Counted from the first letter of the stretch, positions 32,972 through 41,919 are shown. The stretch is DNA of 45,632 nucleotides from Leptospira idonii (GCF_004770995.1 NZ_RQHW01000015.1:1-45632), one strand, 5' to 3'. Translations and numbers: made by a program. Notes: generated by a model not told the origin, from the sequence alone.

Positions 32972-35031
32972 TCAAGTTTAGAAGAATCGTATTTTTAACC
33001 GCATTGCTCATTCCCATTTTATGGGGACTTACTGTATTTTTCCGAATCACTTCCTTTCGAGGAATCGAAATGGCGGAATACTACCAAGGAATTTCTCTCT
33101 GCGTTCTTTTTCCTCTTCTTTCCTATGGAGCGATGATTTCGATTTTCGGATTCATCCAAAGAAGAAAAAAGAAAGGGGACAATCTAAGAATCACTTCTTT
33201 GCTTCAAGAAGATTGGAAAGAAAAAGCTTTGAAGTCACCTTTAGCAATTGTTATGCCTATTTACGGAGAGGATGTTAAGTCCACAATTTCAAGGATCAAA
33301 GTCATTTATCAGTCTTTAAAAGATCAAAATCTGATTTCGAATACCGATATATTTATATTAAGCGATACTAGAGATCCAGATCTTTGGGTCAAAGAAGAAT
33401 TGGCGTATCATGATCTATGCGAAGAACTTCATTGTTTCGATAAAATATTCTATCGAAGAAGAAAGATCAATCTGAACGGAAAAAGCGGAAATCTGGCGGA
33501 CTTTTGCAGAAGATGGGGAAAAATCTATCGTTACATGTTGGTGTTGGATGCGGATAGTATGATGACAGCGGAATGCATCGGGAAAATGACAGCAATCATG
33601 GAATCGGATGCAAATATCGGCATTTTGCAGACTTCACCTAAGTTATTCGGTGCCAAAACGCTATTTCAAAAAATGAATCAATTCTCATCTTCCCTTTTGG
33701 GAGGAAGTTTTCTGGCGGGTGCCGGTTATTGGCAGTTAGATGCCGGTTCTTATTGGGGGCATAATGCGATCATCAGAATCAAACCGTTTATGGAACACTG
33801 CGCCCTCCCCCATCTCCCTGAATACGGAGCCATCGGAGGAAAAATCTTAAGCCATGATACTGTGGAATCCGCATTGATGCGGAGAGCCGGATATTCGGTG
33901 TTTGTTGCCTATGACTTGGAAGGCAGTTATGAAGAAAGCCCTCCTAACCTCTTGGATTCATTGAAGCGGGACAATCGATGGTGTCAGGGGAATCTACAGC
34001 ATATTTGGTTTTTGTTCGTTAAAAACATCCCTTTCTTAAATCGGCTTCATATTCTTTTGGGAATCCTTTCTTATCTCAGCGCTCCCATTTGGGGAATGTA
34101 CATCTTTCTCAGTTTATGGAATTATTGGGAAGATTTTCGTTTCCTCAACTTTTCATTGCTTCCGAAAGAATTCGAATTTTTCACGAATCAAATCTATCTA
34201 CCGTTATATTATGAACTTTTAGGTTTATCTTTAACTTTGCTCTTTCTTCCCAGGATATTGGGATACATCGATGCCATGTTGACTCGAAATTTGAGGAAGG
34301 CTCATGGAGGAAGCATCGGTCTAACTCTCAGTTTTCTTTTAGAAACAATCACTTCTATTTTTTTAGCTCCCGTGTATTTGATCTACTATACCACTTTCAT
34401 TTTCTATACTTTGGCAAATCGAAAAATAGAATGGGCACCTCAAAACAGAGACTCAAACAAATCGTATTCGTTTCAATCCATCCTGCAGTCTTTTTTCGGG
34501 ATCACTTTATTGGGAATCGTAGTCGCTTATGTGTTAAACGATTTTTCAGAGGTATTGTTTTATTCCAGTCTTCCTATTTGGTCCGGCTGGATTCTCTCCA
34601 TACCGATCGTATATATCACAAGTTTGACGATTCCTTCCCGTCGGATCTTGAATTTCTTCTTTAAAACACAGGAAGAAACGGAGCCAAACAAGGAATTGTC
34701 TCAGTTGCTTCGTCTGCTGAATACCGAAACGAATACTCCTAAGGATTATCTTCTATCCGGCATTTTTCTAGCATTGGCACATCCCAGATATTTTAGAATC
34801 CACAAAGGGATGCAGGGAAAAAAGAAAGCACACCCTTCTTTTTCTCTGGAAACAAAAAAAGCGATCGATGATCTGGTACACTTAGGACCGAACGAATTGT
34901 CCAGAAAAAGTCTTTCCTCGATACTTACCAATGCGGATGCATTGGAAGAAGTGCATTTTAAGATTTGGTCGTCTCGACCCGAAACATTGGGATCTTTTTG
35001 GCGGGAAAACTGGGCTTATTTAAACAACTAA
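32968..35031 (+). CDS. opgH: glucan glucosyltransferase OpgH
   Basis: The 687-aa inner-membrane GT2 enzyme has N-terminal membrane segments and a cytoplasmic catalytic domain from about residue 85. That domain has VMPIYGED, ILSDTRDPDLW, NLADFCRRWGKIYRYML followed by VLDADSMM (metal-binding DxD), and the QxxRW-like RDNRWCQGNLQH. Several C-terminal membrane helices follow. It polymerises UDP-glucose into a beta-glucan and extrudes it to the periplasm. It is shorter than E. coli OpgH (about 850 aa), mainly in the N-terminal cytoplasmic extension. Its stop overlaps that of the convergent hydrolase gene. Confidence 0.93.
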   Translation: MIKFRRIVFLTALLIPILWGLTVFFRITSFRGIEMAEYYQGISLCVLFPLLSYGAMISIFGFIQRRKKKGDNLRITSLLQEDWKEKALKSPLAIVMPIYGEDVKSTISRIKVIYQSLKDQNLISNTDIFILSDTRDPDLWVKEELAYHDLCEELHCFDKIFYRRRKINLNGKSGNLADFCRRWGKIYRYMLVLDADSMMTAECIGKMTAIMESDANIGILQTSPKLFGAKTLFQKMNQFSSSLLGGSFLAGAGYWQLDAGSYWGHNAIIRIKPFMEHCALPHLPEYGAIGGKILSHDTVESALMRRAGYSVFVAYDLEGSYEESPPNLLDSLKRDNRWCQGNLQHIWFLFVKNIPFLNRLHILLGILSYLSAPIWGMYIFLSLWNYWEDFRFLNFSLLPKEFEFFTNQIYLPLYYELLGLSLTLLFLPRILGYIDAMLTRNLRKAHGGSIGLTLSFLLETITSIFLAPVYLIYYTTFIFYTLANRKIEWAPQNRDSNKSYSFQSILQSFFGITLLGIVVAYVLNDFSEVLFYSSLPIWSGWILSIPIVYITSLTIPSRRILNFFFKTQEETEPNKELSQLLRLLNTETNTPKDYLLSGIFLALAHPRYFRIHKGMQGKKKAHPSFSLETKKAIDDLVHLGPNELSRKSLSSILTNADALEEVHFKIWSSRPETLGSFWRENWAYLNN

Positions 35032-35993
35032 CGCATCTTAAGTTTCATAATCTTCCAATAAAAAGCATTGCGAGAGGTATCTTCTATAAAACCGCAATGC
35101 CCTCCCCTACTTTCTACGATCGTTTCTACATAAGGATTGGAAGGGATTTCATTAAAGTCCCTTACGGGAATCACAGGATCATCTTCAGAAGTGAGTATCG
35201 TGATTGGGGTTTTTATTTTTTTGAAAAAATCCTTTTGTAAGGTATAAGTTAGAAAATATTCTTCCACCGTTTTAAATTCTGAATGTTTCAAAACCATCTC
35301 TTTGGTCAAATCCATCACTGTTTTGAATTCGGACAAACCTCCGAATCGATAGAGATAAGGAAATAAGGATTCTTTCTTCTTCAAGGAACGAATCCATGAT
35401 TTCAAAAAATATTTTCTCAAGAGAGAATGTTTATCCATTTTAATGGTCGCTGCCATGGGATCCAAAGCGGGGCTTACAGCAAAACTATGTTTTAAAAGAG
35501 GAATTTGTTCCGTACGTTTGGAAAGAGAATGTTTCTGTGCGATTCGAATCACGAAATTTCCTCCCAAAGAAAACCCTGCTAAATAAACCGGGAGTTTCGA
35601 GGAATTCAAGGAGGCGAGTTTTAAAACACCTTCGTACGTCTCTTCCAATAAACTTCCGTTAAATAAACCTTCATTGAGATGATGAGTGTCTCCGTGATCT
35701 CTTAAATTCAATCGATAGATCGAATATCCTTGCCGATAAAAGAATTCACCAGTGCGTACGATATAACTGGAACCTATGCTTCCTTCCCATCCGTGAAGAA
35801 GAATCAAAATTCCTTTCGCATTTTTTTGTGTGTGTAAGGAGGCAAGTAAGGATACTCCTTTCCCTGTTTGGATCAATTTCCATTCCGAATCCTTGAGAAA
35901 AGAGTGAGAACGATCCTTTTTGCTTTTCCAGGAAGCCAGCAACGATTGTGACATGGCACCTGAAAAAAACGGGATAGGTTTGAAAACATTCAT
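35028..35993 (-). CDS. YheT-like alpha/beta hydrolase
   Basis: The 321-aa hydrolase has LILLHGWEGS (oxyanion region), LAGFSLGGNFV (nucleophile Ser in GFSLGG), TSEDDPVIP (acid Asp) and RGGHCGF (catalytic His), so the triad is complete. NLRDHGDTHHLNEG is typical of the YheT/ABHD1-3 group, whose members are esterases or lipases. The frame extends upstream to 36107, but the ATG at 35993 overlaps the stop of the EAL gene (ATGA), which decides the start. The pair is thus translationally coupled. Confidence 0.85.
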   Translation of the reverse strand: MNVFKPIPFFSGAMSQSLLASWKSKKDRSHSFLKDSEWKLIQTGKGVSLLASLHTQKNAKGILILLHGWEGSIGSSYIVRTGEFFYRQGYSIYRLNLRDHGDTHHLNEGLFNGSLLEETYEGVLKLASLNSSKLPVYLAGFSLGGNFVIRIAQKHSLSKRTEQIPLLKHSFAVSPALDPMAATIKMDKHSLLRKYFLKSWIRSLKKKESLFPYLYRFGGLSEFKTVMDLTKEMVLKHSEFKTVEEYFLTYTLQKDFFKKIKTPITILTSEDDPVIPVRDFNEIPSNPYVETIVESRGGHCGFIEDTSRNAFYWKIMKLKMR

Positions 35994-37201
35994 GTACTTT
36001 GATAGGATACGTCTATAAAAACGGACAACTGTCCTTCCAGCACTTTGGAAAACACGGTCAGCTTTCGGTTCAAAGCTCGATCCCAATAAGGTTCGCTGAT
36101 CTGCCAAGAGCTGGGGCTGCGAAAGGCCTGTTTCACATGTTTATAAAAGAAAGGCAAATAAGACCAGTTTTTTTGAAGAGAAAGATTGTTCTCTTTAAAG
36201 GAAAATTCTCCGTCTCTTTCGTAATAAGAAGATACTTGTGTACCGTCCCAATCGGTTACATACACTCTTTGGATGGCACCGGAAAGTTTAAAAATCGATT
36301 GGGCGTCGATTAATACTCGTTTACCGATTTTACGAACAGGGATGGAAATTTTTTCCAATGTCTCTTTGATGGAAGTCTCGAAATGAATCTCTGAAGAAAT
36401 TTGTTGCCTTTTCAACTGATGAAAACTATCCAAATGAGGTTTCAAAAGTCCGTCGCACTCGAAAGCGTTTAAAAAATTGGCTTTGGGTCTCCCTAAAAAA
36501 TATCCCTGTAAAAACCGAGCGCCCGAATCCACCGCTCTATAAAGTTCTTCTTCGGTTTCAATCCCTTCGAAAAGAAGATCGGAACCCATCCCCAAAGAAA
36601 TATCTTTCAAATATTCCAAGATGGATTGAAATTCTCTGGAACGGATGGATCGTTTCAAAAGATTCAAATCCACCTTGATCATGTCCGGCTTCAAAGCACC
36701 TAATCTCTCTAAGTTGGAAGATTCGGACCCTACGTCGTCCAAGGCGATCTTAAAACCTTGCTCTTTGAACATTTCCACCGCAGTGGTCAAAGAATCTAAA
36801 CTTCTTTTGCTCGTCCTTTCTGTGATTTCTAAATAAATACGGGAAGGATGAATTCCATATTGTTTGGCTTTTTGCAGGATGGGAAAATCCAAACCTTCCG
36901 AATACTCGACTTCATACAGAAGACGATCGGGAGTGACATTCAAAAATAAATATCCTTTTTCTCTTTCTTCGGCGAATTTAAGAAAGGCCTTCTCAGTTAA
37001 CAACGAATCAACGGTAATGACACGATCCTGTTCTTCCAAGGAATCGCTGTTGTGCATAAAAAATGACAGACTGTAAACATCTCCGTTCGGGGACACTCCC
37101 CTTCCCAAAGATTCATAGGCGGCAACCGTTTGATCTTCTACGGAAAAAATTGGCTGGAAATAAGGGACATAGTCTAAAGCCAGTTCGTCTACAGCAAACA
37201 T
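35990..37201 (-). CDS. EAL-domain c-di-GMP phosphodiesterase
   Basis: The EAL domain begins at once (YVPYFQPIFS) and shows ESLGRG (in place of EAL.R), LNVTPDRL, YLEITE, ALDDVGS, IKVDLNLLK, LLFEGIE and QGYFLGRP. The main metal and catalytic residues appear present, so c-di-GMP hydrolysis is likely despite the ESL variant. The C-terminal 150 residues resemble a second, degenerate sensor-like domain without a name. The frame continues to a GTG at 37336, which would leave only 14 nt to the divergent gene at 37351. The ATG at 37201 (403 aa) is preferred but not certain. Coupled to the hydrolase downstream. Confidence 0.85.
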   Translation of the reverse strand: MFAVDELALDYVPYFQPIFSVEDQTVAAYESLGRGVSPNGDVYSLSFFMHNSDSLEEQDRVITVDSLLTEKAFLKFAEEREKGYLFLNVTPDRLLYEVEYSEGLDFPILQKAKQYGIHPSRIYLEITERTSKRSLDSLTTAVEMFKEQGFKIALDDVGSESSNLERLGALKPDMIKVDLNLLKRSIRSREFQSILEYLKDISLGMGSDLLFEGIETEEELYRAVDSGARFLQGYFLGRPKANFLNAFECDGLLKPHLDSFHQLKRQQISSEIHFETSIKETLEKISIPVRKIGKRVLIDAQSIFKLSGAIQRVYVTDWDGTQVSSYYERDGEFSFKENNLSLQKNWSYLPFFYKHVKQAFRSPSSWQISEPYWDRALNRKLTVFSKVLEGQLSVFIDVSYQST

Positions 37202-37315
37202 ACATCCAATATCGGAAGCACTCAAAAATCCATCCAGAACAAATCTGTTATTTTGGATAAATTTTTCGTTAAATTGGATAGAGATTTTAGCTACAGTCAG
37301 CTTCTCCGATAGCAA

Positions 37316-37343
37316 TTGACAGAGGCGAACAGTCACTTACATT
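37316..37343 (+). promoter_or_regulatory. candidate sigma-70-like promoter, very short or no leader
   Basis: TTGACA (37316-37321), 16 nt, TACATT (37338-37343). Transcription would start at about 37350, next to the ATG at 37351, and no ribosome-binding sequence is seen, so a leaderless mRNA is possible. Confidence 0.35.
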
Positions 37344-37350
37344 CATCGAC

Positions 37351-37797
37351 ATGAAACGAAGTTTGATTCTTTTGCCTCTATTTCTAATCGCTTGTGCCGG
37401 TTTTGTTCCTTATCAAACTGAATGGAAAACGGAGAAGAAAGGAGACGTCTTCCATGCGGTGATCAACGGAAAGGCGAGCGAGAAAGCGATCAGTGTAGGA
37501 AGCATCGGAATGAAGATATCCACCTGTACTCAAGCGGTTCAAATTCTATCCACTTCGCAAACGATCACCAAACAATTGGTAGATAATGAGAAAGAATCCT
37601 TAGGTGTATCCGAACTGAATCATCTCAGCAGATTGATTTCGAATTATAAAATCCAGCCTGAGTTATTGATATGCCAGTCCACTTCTCCCAAATCGTTTTT
37701 CGGAAGTTCGGAATGGGAAACATGCCAATGTTTATATGCGGTTCCTTACCCGGGAGGAAGAAAACAATTGAAAGAGGACATAGCAAACTCTAAATAA
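37351..37797 (+). CDS. small lipoprotein, 148 aa
   Basis: A signal peptide with lipobox LIAC (LLPLFLIACAG) is followed by a mature domain of about 130 residues with four Cys (ISTC, LLIC, WETCQC). No family is recognised. The gene ends 6 nt before the 640-aa lipase-like lipoprotein on the same strand, so they are probably co-transcribed and could share a location in the outer membrane. Confidence 0.75.
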   Translation: MKRSLILLPLFLIACAGFVPYQTEWKTEKKGDVFHAVINGKASEKAISVGSIGMKISTCTQAVQILSTSQTITKQLVDNEKESLGVSELNHLSRLISNYKIQPELLICQSTSPKSFFGSSEWETCQCLYAVPYPGGRKQLKEDIANSK

Positions 37798-37803
37798 CGA
37801 AGA

Positions 37804-39726
37804 ATGGCTTTTTTTCGTTTTCGGTTTCTCAGCATCCTCCTATTATTTCTATCGTGTAGCGACGGGATCAAAATTTCGAAGTTTGATCGGGACGAACAAT
37901 ACAGAGCCATTTCAGAACATACGCTTTTTACGGGAAAACTTTCCTATATTGCAATTCAGTTCCTTCTTGAAAAAGAAGAATGGGAAGATTTTCTCGCAGA
38001 ACCTAAGTTAGTGATTCAAGACCTTGTTTTGGATTATCAAAACAGAAAAGAACCGAAAACCGCCCTCATCATCGCGGAATTAAGTTATTATTTAGCCCAA
38101 AACCAGAAAGAACGAAAAGACGAATTCCTGGAATATACGGGAACCAGTATCTATCATTCGTATGCTTATCTATTTTTTTCCAAAGATGCGGATTCTCCTC
38201 AATACCTTCCCGACTTCAGAAGAGCCTGCGATTACTACAATCGATCCTTATCCAACCTGATCAATGCGCTTAGAATCAAAAACTTAAGTACGGATATAGA
38301 CTTCCTTCAAATCCCTATGGTTTATGGCGCTATATACGCCAAATTTTCGAAACCTAATTTCAGTTATTTCCCGGATCAATTCGAAGACATTCACAGCACT
38401 TATGATTTCAAAATAGAAGGTTTATCCAGCTATCAGAGTGAATACGGACTGGGAGTTCCCATTGTTTTAACTTCCAAGTATGAAAAGAACAAACCTAAAG
38501 AAGACAATCCTCATCTCAAAAATACTTATGAAAATGCGATGCCTGCCACTTTCTTTTTGGAAATCACATCTCCCGAAAATAAGACCCCTGAACTTGAGAA
38601 CTTCTTTGAGTTTCACGGAAAAACGGAGATCTTCGACACACTCAAAGTCAATCATATCAAAGTAAGGAACAAAACCATTCCTTTGGAGAAAGACTTCTCT
38701 ACTCCTTTCGCCTTTTTGATGTACAATCGGGAAAAAGTAGGAGGGATAGAGGCAGCATTGAACGCCAAACTCTTGGATACGGACCAGGGGATGTATATGT
38801 TGGAATCTTATCAGGCAGATAAAATCCCCATCGTATTCGTACACGGGTTGATGTCTTCTCCCTATACATGGATCGATATGATCAACTATCTGTATGGAAT
38901 TCCAGAGATTCGAGAGCGTTATCAGTTTTGGGTGTATTGGTATCCTACAGGAAATCCCATTTATTATTCCGGATATAGGTTTAGAGAAACGCTGCGGTCT
39001 TTAAGAGATAAATATGACCGCAATCATACCAACCCTCATTTCAAAAAAATGGTGATCGTCGCTCATAGCATGGGTGGACTCGTTTCCAAACTAACTGCTC
39101 TGAATATAAAAGAGTCGGAATGGTTGGAGTCCATCATAGTCAACCCTAACGATTTGGACAAACTTTCCACGAAAGACAGAACCTTACTCAAGAACATGCT
39201 TCATTTCGAAGCACAGGATTTCACGAAAAAATTTATTTTCATCGCGGTTCCCCACGGAGGATCCAAACTTGCGGAAACATGGTGGGCACAAGGGTTCAAT
39301 AGTTTCATCCGACTACCTGAGAAAGCTTGGGGAGGACTCCAAGGAATTCTCAACACTCTCACGTATAAATTGTCCTTATCTCAAATACAAACCAGATCCA
39401 TTCCTACGGGAGTGGAATCTTTGCGGCCGGACAGTACGTTCATACAAGTGACTAGAAATAAAAAATTTCCTAAGGATGTGGAGTTCCATTCCATCCACGG
39501 AGTGTCCGAAAACCTCCCTCTTCTCTCCAGAAAAAAAGTGATGTATATGTTCGATAAAAAGGAATGGGAAAGTTCGTTAGGATGGTCCGATTCCGTGGTA
39601 AACTACAGCAGCTCTTATCTGGAAGGTGCCAAAAGCAATTTGCTTCTCAAAGGAAACCATTCCGTACATAGAAACCCTTTGGCAATTCGGGAAGTGATTC
39701 GAATTTTGGAAGAACACATTCGGTAA
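37804..39726 (+). CDS. lipase-like alpha/beta hydrolase lipoprotein, 640 aa
   Basis: The N-terminus is a signal with lipobox LSC (LLLFLSCSDG). About 330 residues of unassigned, mainly helical sequence follow. Then comes an alpha/beta hydrolase domain: PIVFVHGLMSSPYTW (oxyanion HG), VVAHSMGGLVSK (nucleophile Ser in HSMGG), FIAVPHGGSK, and GNHSVHRNP with a late His. The layout resembles PGAP1/lipase class proteins found as lipoproteins in Leptospira. It is likely an outer-membrane esterase or lipase; the substrate is unknown. Follows the 148-aa lipoprotein by 6 nt. Confidence 0.8.
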   Translation: MAFFRFRFLSILLLFLSCSDGIKISKFDRDEQYRAISEHTLFTGKLSYIAIQFLLEKEEWEDFLAEPKLVIQDLVLDYQNRKEPKTALIIAELSYYLAQNQKERKDEFLEYTGTSIYHSYAYLFFSKDADSPQYLPDFRRACDYYNRSLSNLINALRIKNLSTDIDFLQIPMVYGAIYAKFSKPNFSYFPDQFEDIHSTYDFKIEGLSSYQSEYGLGVPIVLTSKYEKNKPKEDNPHLKNTYENAMPATFFLEITSPENKTPELENFFEFHGKTEIFDTLKVNHIKVRNKTIPLEKDFSTPFAFLMYNREKVGGIEAALNAKLLDTDQGMYMLESYQADKIPIVFVHGLMSSPYTWIDMINYLYGIPEIRERYQFWVYWYPTGNPIYYSGYRFRETLRSLRDKYDRNHTNPHFKKMVIVAHSMGGLVSKLTALNIKESEWLESIIVNPNDLDKLSTKDRTLLKNMLHFEAQDFTKKFIFIAVPHGGSKLAETWWAQGFNSFIRLPEKAWGGLQGILNTLTYKLSLSQIQTRSIPTGVESLRPDSTFIQVTRNKKFPKDVEFHSIHGVSENLPLLSRKKVMYMFDKKEWESSLGWSDSVVNYSSSYLEGAKSNLLLKGNHSVHRNPLAIREVIRILEEHIR

Positions 39727-39743
39727 ACATCTTACGCATAGAC

Positions 39744-41042
39744 TTAAACCATTTGATAGATCTTCACGGGAAGAGATTTACCTTTCACAGTAGTTTCTCC
39801 CAATGAAGAAAATCGTTGTTTGGCGTCTCCCGCCATCTGAAAGACTTCTTCAGAAGCTAAAATTTCGCTTCCGAACGTTTTGTTCAGTTGTTCGATCCGG
39901 GCGGCTAAGTTCACCACGTCGCCTATGATTGTGTATTCTTTTCTTTCCACGGATCCCACATTCCCGGTGACCGCTTCTCCGCAATGAAGTCCGATCCCTA
40001 TTCCGATTTTAGGAAGAGTTCCTTCCTCGATCAATTTATGAATGGTGGCTCTGATTTCGGCGGAAGCTTTGACTGCATTTTCCACATCCTTACCTGTAGA
40101 AACAGGAGCTCCGAACACAGCCATAAAACCATCGCCTAAGAACTTATTGATGATGCCTCCGTTTCGGTTCACACATTCGATCGAATGAGAGAACACAGTG
40201 TTCAGAAATTGAATCAATTGTGCGGGCGATTGAGATTCGGAAAATTGAGTGAAGTTTCGAATATCGAAAAACAACATACATACATGTCGAAGTTCTCCTT
40301 CCCAATCCTCTTTTTGTGCTAACAACTGATTTACGACTACGGGAGATACATGTTGACCGAACAAGGATCTGATTTGGTTTTTATCCAGTTCGTGTTGGAA
40401 AGAGTTTTTAATCGCAGTTTTGATCTGTCTTGTGACGAAAGCAGCAACAAATCCCGAAGCGAATAAAATAGCGGACTTCGCATAAAAGAATGCTTGGTTT
40501 TCCAAAACGGAAATCGAAGAAACGTTAAAGTTAAAGGTTTGGAAATAAAAAAACAGACAGAGAAATTGAATCGCAGATACGCTACCCGAAAAAATCGCCA
40601 TTCTCTCTTCAAGACGTAAAGTAGCCAAAATGATGAACAGAAAGTACACTGAGCCGGGAGGAGAGTTCAAAGCTTCCAAAGAGTAATTGTAAAAATGACC
40701 CAGAAACAAAAACACTAACGTAGGAATCGTCGATTCATAAAAAGCGGTGCCGTATCGAATCCATCGATTGAGTTTTCTGTCCTTACGGATCGACCAAATA
40801 TAATATTGGCGGAGACAAAGTCCGTACACCATATTGAAAAGAAAATAACAAGGAGGCGCCCAAATAGGAAATCCGCTGGCAGCGATATAACCGTGAAAAA
40901 CGGGAAAAAAATAAGGCTGCAAAAGAAAGGCAAAAAAGCCCGATAAAAAGATGATTACGATTGCGGAAGCTCGCCTAACCTCTGATCGTAAAATTTCCCT
41001 TGAGAAAGACTGTTCAAACGAATTCGCAGTTTCCAATATCAT
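39744..41042 (-). CDS. class III adenylate/guanylate cyclase with membrane sensor
   Basis: A 432-aa protein with about six N-terminal membrane segments (residues 25-205), then FGQHVSPVVVNQLL and a class III cyclase domain. That domain has LFFDIRNFTQFSES (first metal Asp), INKFLGDGFMAVFGAP (second metal Asp) and KEYTIIGDVVNLAARIE (base-recognition Lys and the transition-state region). The Lys/Asp pattern favours ATP, so cAMP is the likely product. The ATG at 41042 overlaps the stop of the winged-HTH gene (ATGA), which fixes the start and couples the two. A longer open frame to 41123 is not needed. Confidence 0.88.
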   Translation of the reverse strand: MILETANSFEQSFSREILRSEVRRASAIVIIFLSGFFAFLLQPYFFPVFHGYIAASGFPIWAPPCYFLFNMVYGLCLRQYYIWSIRKDRKLNRWIRYGTAFYESTIPTLVFLFLGHFYNYSLEALNSPPGSVYFLFIILATLRLEERMAIFSGSVSAIQFLCLFFYFQTFNFNVSSISVLENQAFFYAKSAILFASGFVAAFVTRQIKTAIKNSFQHELDKNQIRSLFGQHVSPVVVNQLLAQKEDWEGELRHVCMLFFDIRNFTQFSESQSPAQLIQFLNTVFSHSIECVNRNGGIINKFLGDGFMAVFGAPVSTGKDVENAVKASAEIRATIHKLIEEGTLPKIGIGIGLHCGEAVTGNVGSVERKEYTIIGDVVNLAARIEQLNKTFGSEILASEEVFQMAGDAKQRFSSLGETTVKGKSLPVKIYQMV

Positions 41043-41602
41043 CCACCTGTGACCACATTCTTCCTTTGCAGAGAATCCCAAATCAATTTCATCCTGGGAG
41101 AAGCTCGTTCGGGGAGCGCACAAATCCCATCTTCCCCGATGACGATTTGTTCCAAAATCATTTTCCTTGTGCTCGGGGAAAAGCGAGTCAGTTTAGAGTT
41201 CAAATTTTTCCGATCGATTTCCGTACGTTTGTACGTGATCTTCCTTGTATCTTCTTTATGTACTAAAAGAGGAGTTGGATTTTCGTCCAAGTCTGAGCGG
41301 GAGCTCGAGCCAAAGCTGCCTTCTCCGGAAAGGAAAGACCTCCCCTCCCCTACTCCAATAGGAGCCAACACCCTTTTTCTTCCGTCGAAAGAAACGGTTT
41401 CGAGATATCCCTTCTTACGAAGCAGAGAAATATTTTTTGCAACCGTGTTGATTTGAATTCCAAGCAGCTCCGCAAAATAGGCGTTGGAAGCAAAACATCC
41501 TTTGTTTCTATGTAAAGACTCAATCTCGGCTATCAACAATTTGGCGGTCATAGGCAGATCCAAATCCTGAGCCCAGACAGGAAGTCTTAGATTTCGTTTC
41601 AT
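41039..41602 (-). CDS. winged helix-turn-helix protein 2, 187 aa
   Basis: An N-terminal winged-HTH of about 75 residues (LRLPVWAQDLDLPMTAKLLI, CFASNAYFAELLGIQINTVA, LLRKKGYLETVSFDGRK) resembles helix_turn_helix_36 or MarR-like folds. A variable Ser/charged linker follows. The C-terminal block LTRFSPSTRKMILEQ...MKLIWDSLQ pairs with FPKTTQLQILKF...YKRIFDSLQ of the protein at 2658-3263. Both genes sit directly before a membrane-protein gene with coupled translation (here the cyclase, ATGA) and behind a hairpin-rich leader. Probably a DNA-binding regulator with unknown targets. Confidence 0.75.
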   Translation of the reverse strand: MKRNLRLPVWAQDLDLPMTAKLLIAEIESLHRNKGCFASNAYFAELLGIQINTVAKNISLLRKKGYLETVSFDGRKRVLAPIGVGEGRSFLSGEGSFGSSSRSDLDENPTPLLVHKEDTRKITYKRTEIDRKNLNSKLTRFSPSTRKMILEQIVIGEDGICALPERASPRMKLIWDSLQRKNVVTGG

Positions 41603-41846
41603 ATTTCCTCTCAGACCAAAACAAAGCTATCGCCGGATATGTGGTCTTCATATCCAGAATCTGCGGGAAGGAGGATAAGCCTCCGGCACCGCATAACGTT
41701 GGAAGCTTTTGCAAGCGTCCTTGTCGGCTATTGTCTATTTGAAAATAGCCCTCTTCCCTATCGGCGATGTGAGACTGCCGAGACCAAATACGGATGGATT
41801 TGGCTATCCTATGCTGTGCATGGGAAATATTTCTGTCAAGTCTAAT

Positions 41847-41856
41847 GTGACATAAT
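41847..41856 (+). promoter_or_regulatory. GTGACATAAT motif, copy 4
   Basis: TCTAATGTGACATAATCC (41841-41858) matches the copy at 2475-2492 at 17 of 18 bases. It lies 74 nt upstream of the antitoxin start and, in reverse orientation, about 245 nt upstream of winged-HTH gene 2. Confidence 0.5.
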
Positions 41857-41902
41857 CCAGGAACCGAAAAACCTCTCACCCCAGAAAAAAACATTTGAAC
41901 TA

Positions 41903-41919
41903 TGCACGAATTCCGTGCA
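41903..41919. promoter_or_regulatory. palindromic operator of the toxin-antitoxin operon
   Basis: TGCACG-AATTC-CGTGCA is a perfect 6-5-6 palindrome, 11 nt before the antitoxin ATG. It falls between a possible -35 (TTGAAC, 41895-41900) and an AT-rich -10 region. That is the usual place for autorepression by an antitoxin of this type. Confidence 0.6.

Noticed and set aside
36864..37260. Plus-strand frames within the EAL gene
   Set aside because: Shadows of the EAL gene; low-complexity, without ribosome-binding sites or family motifs.
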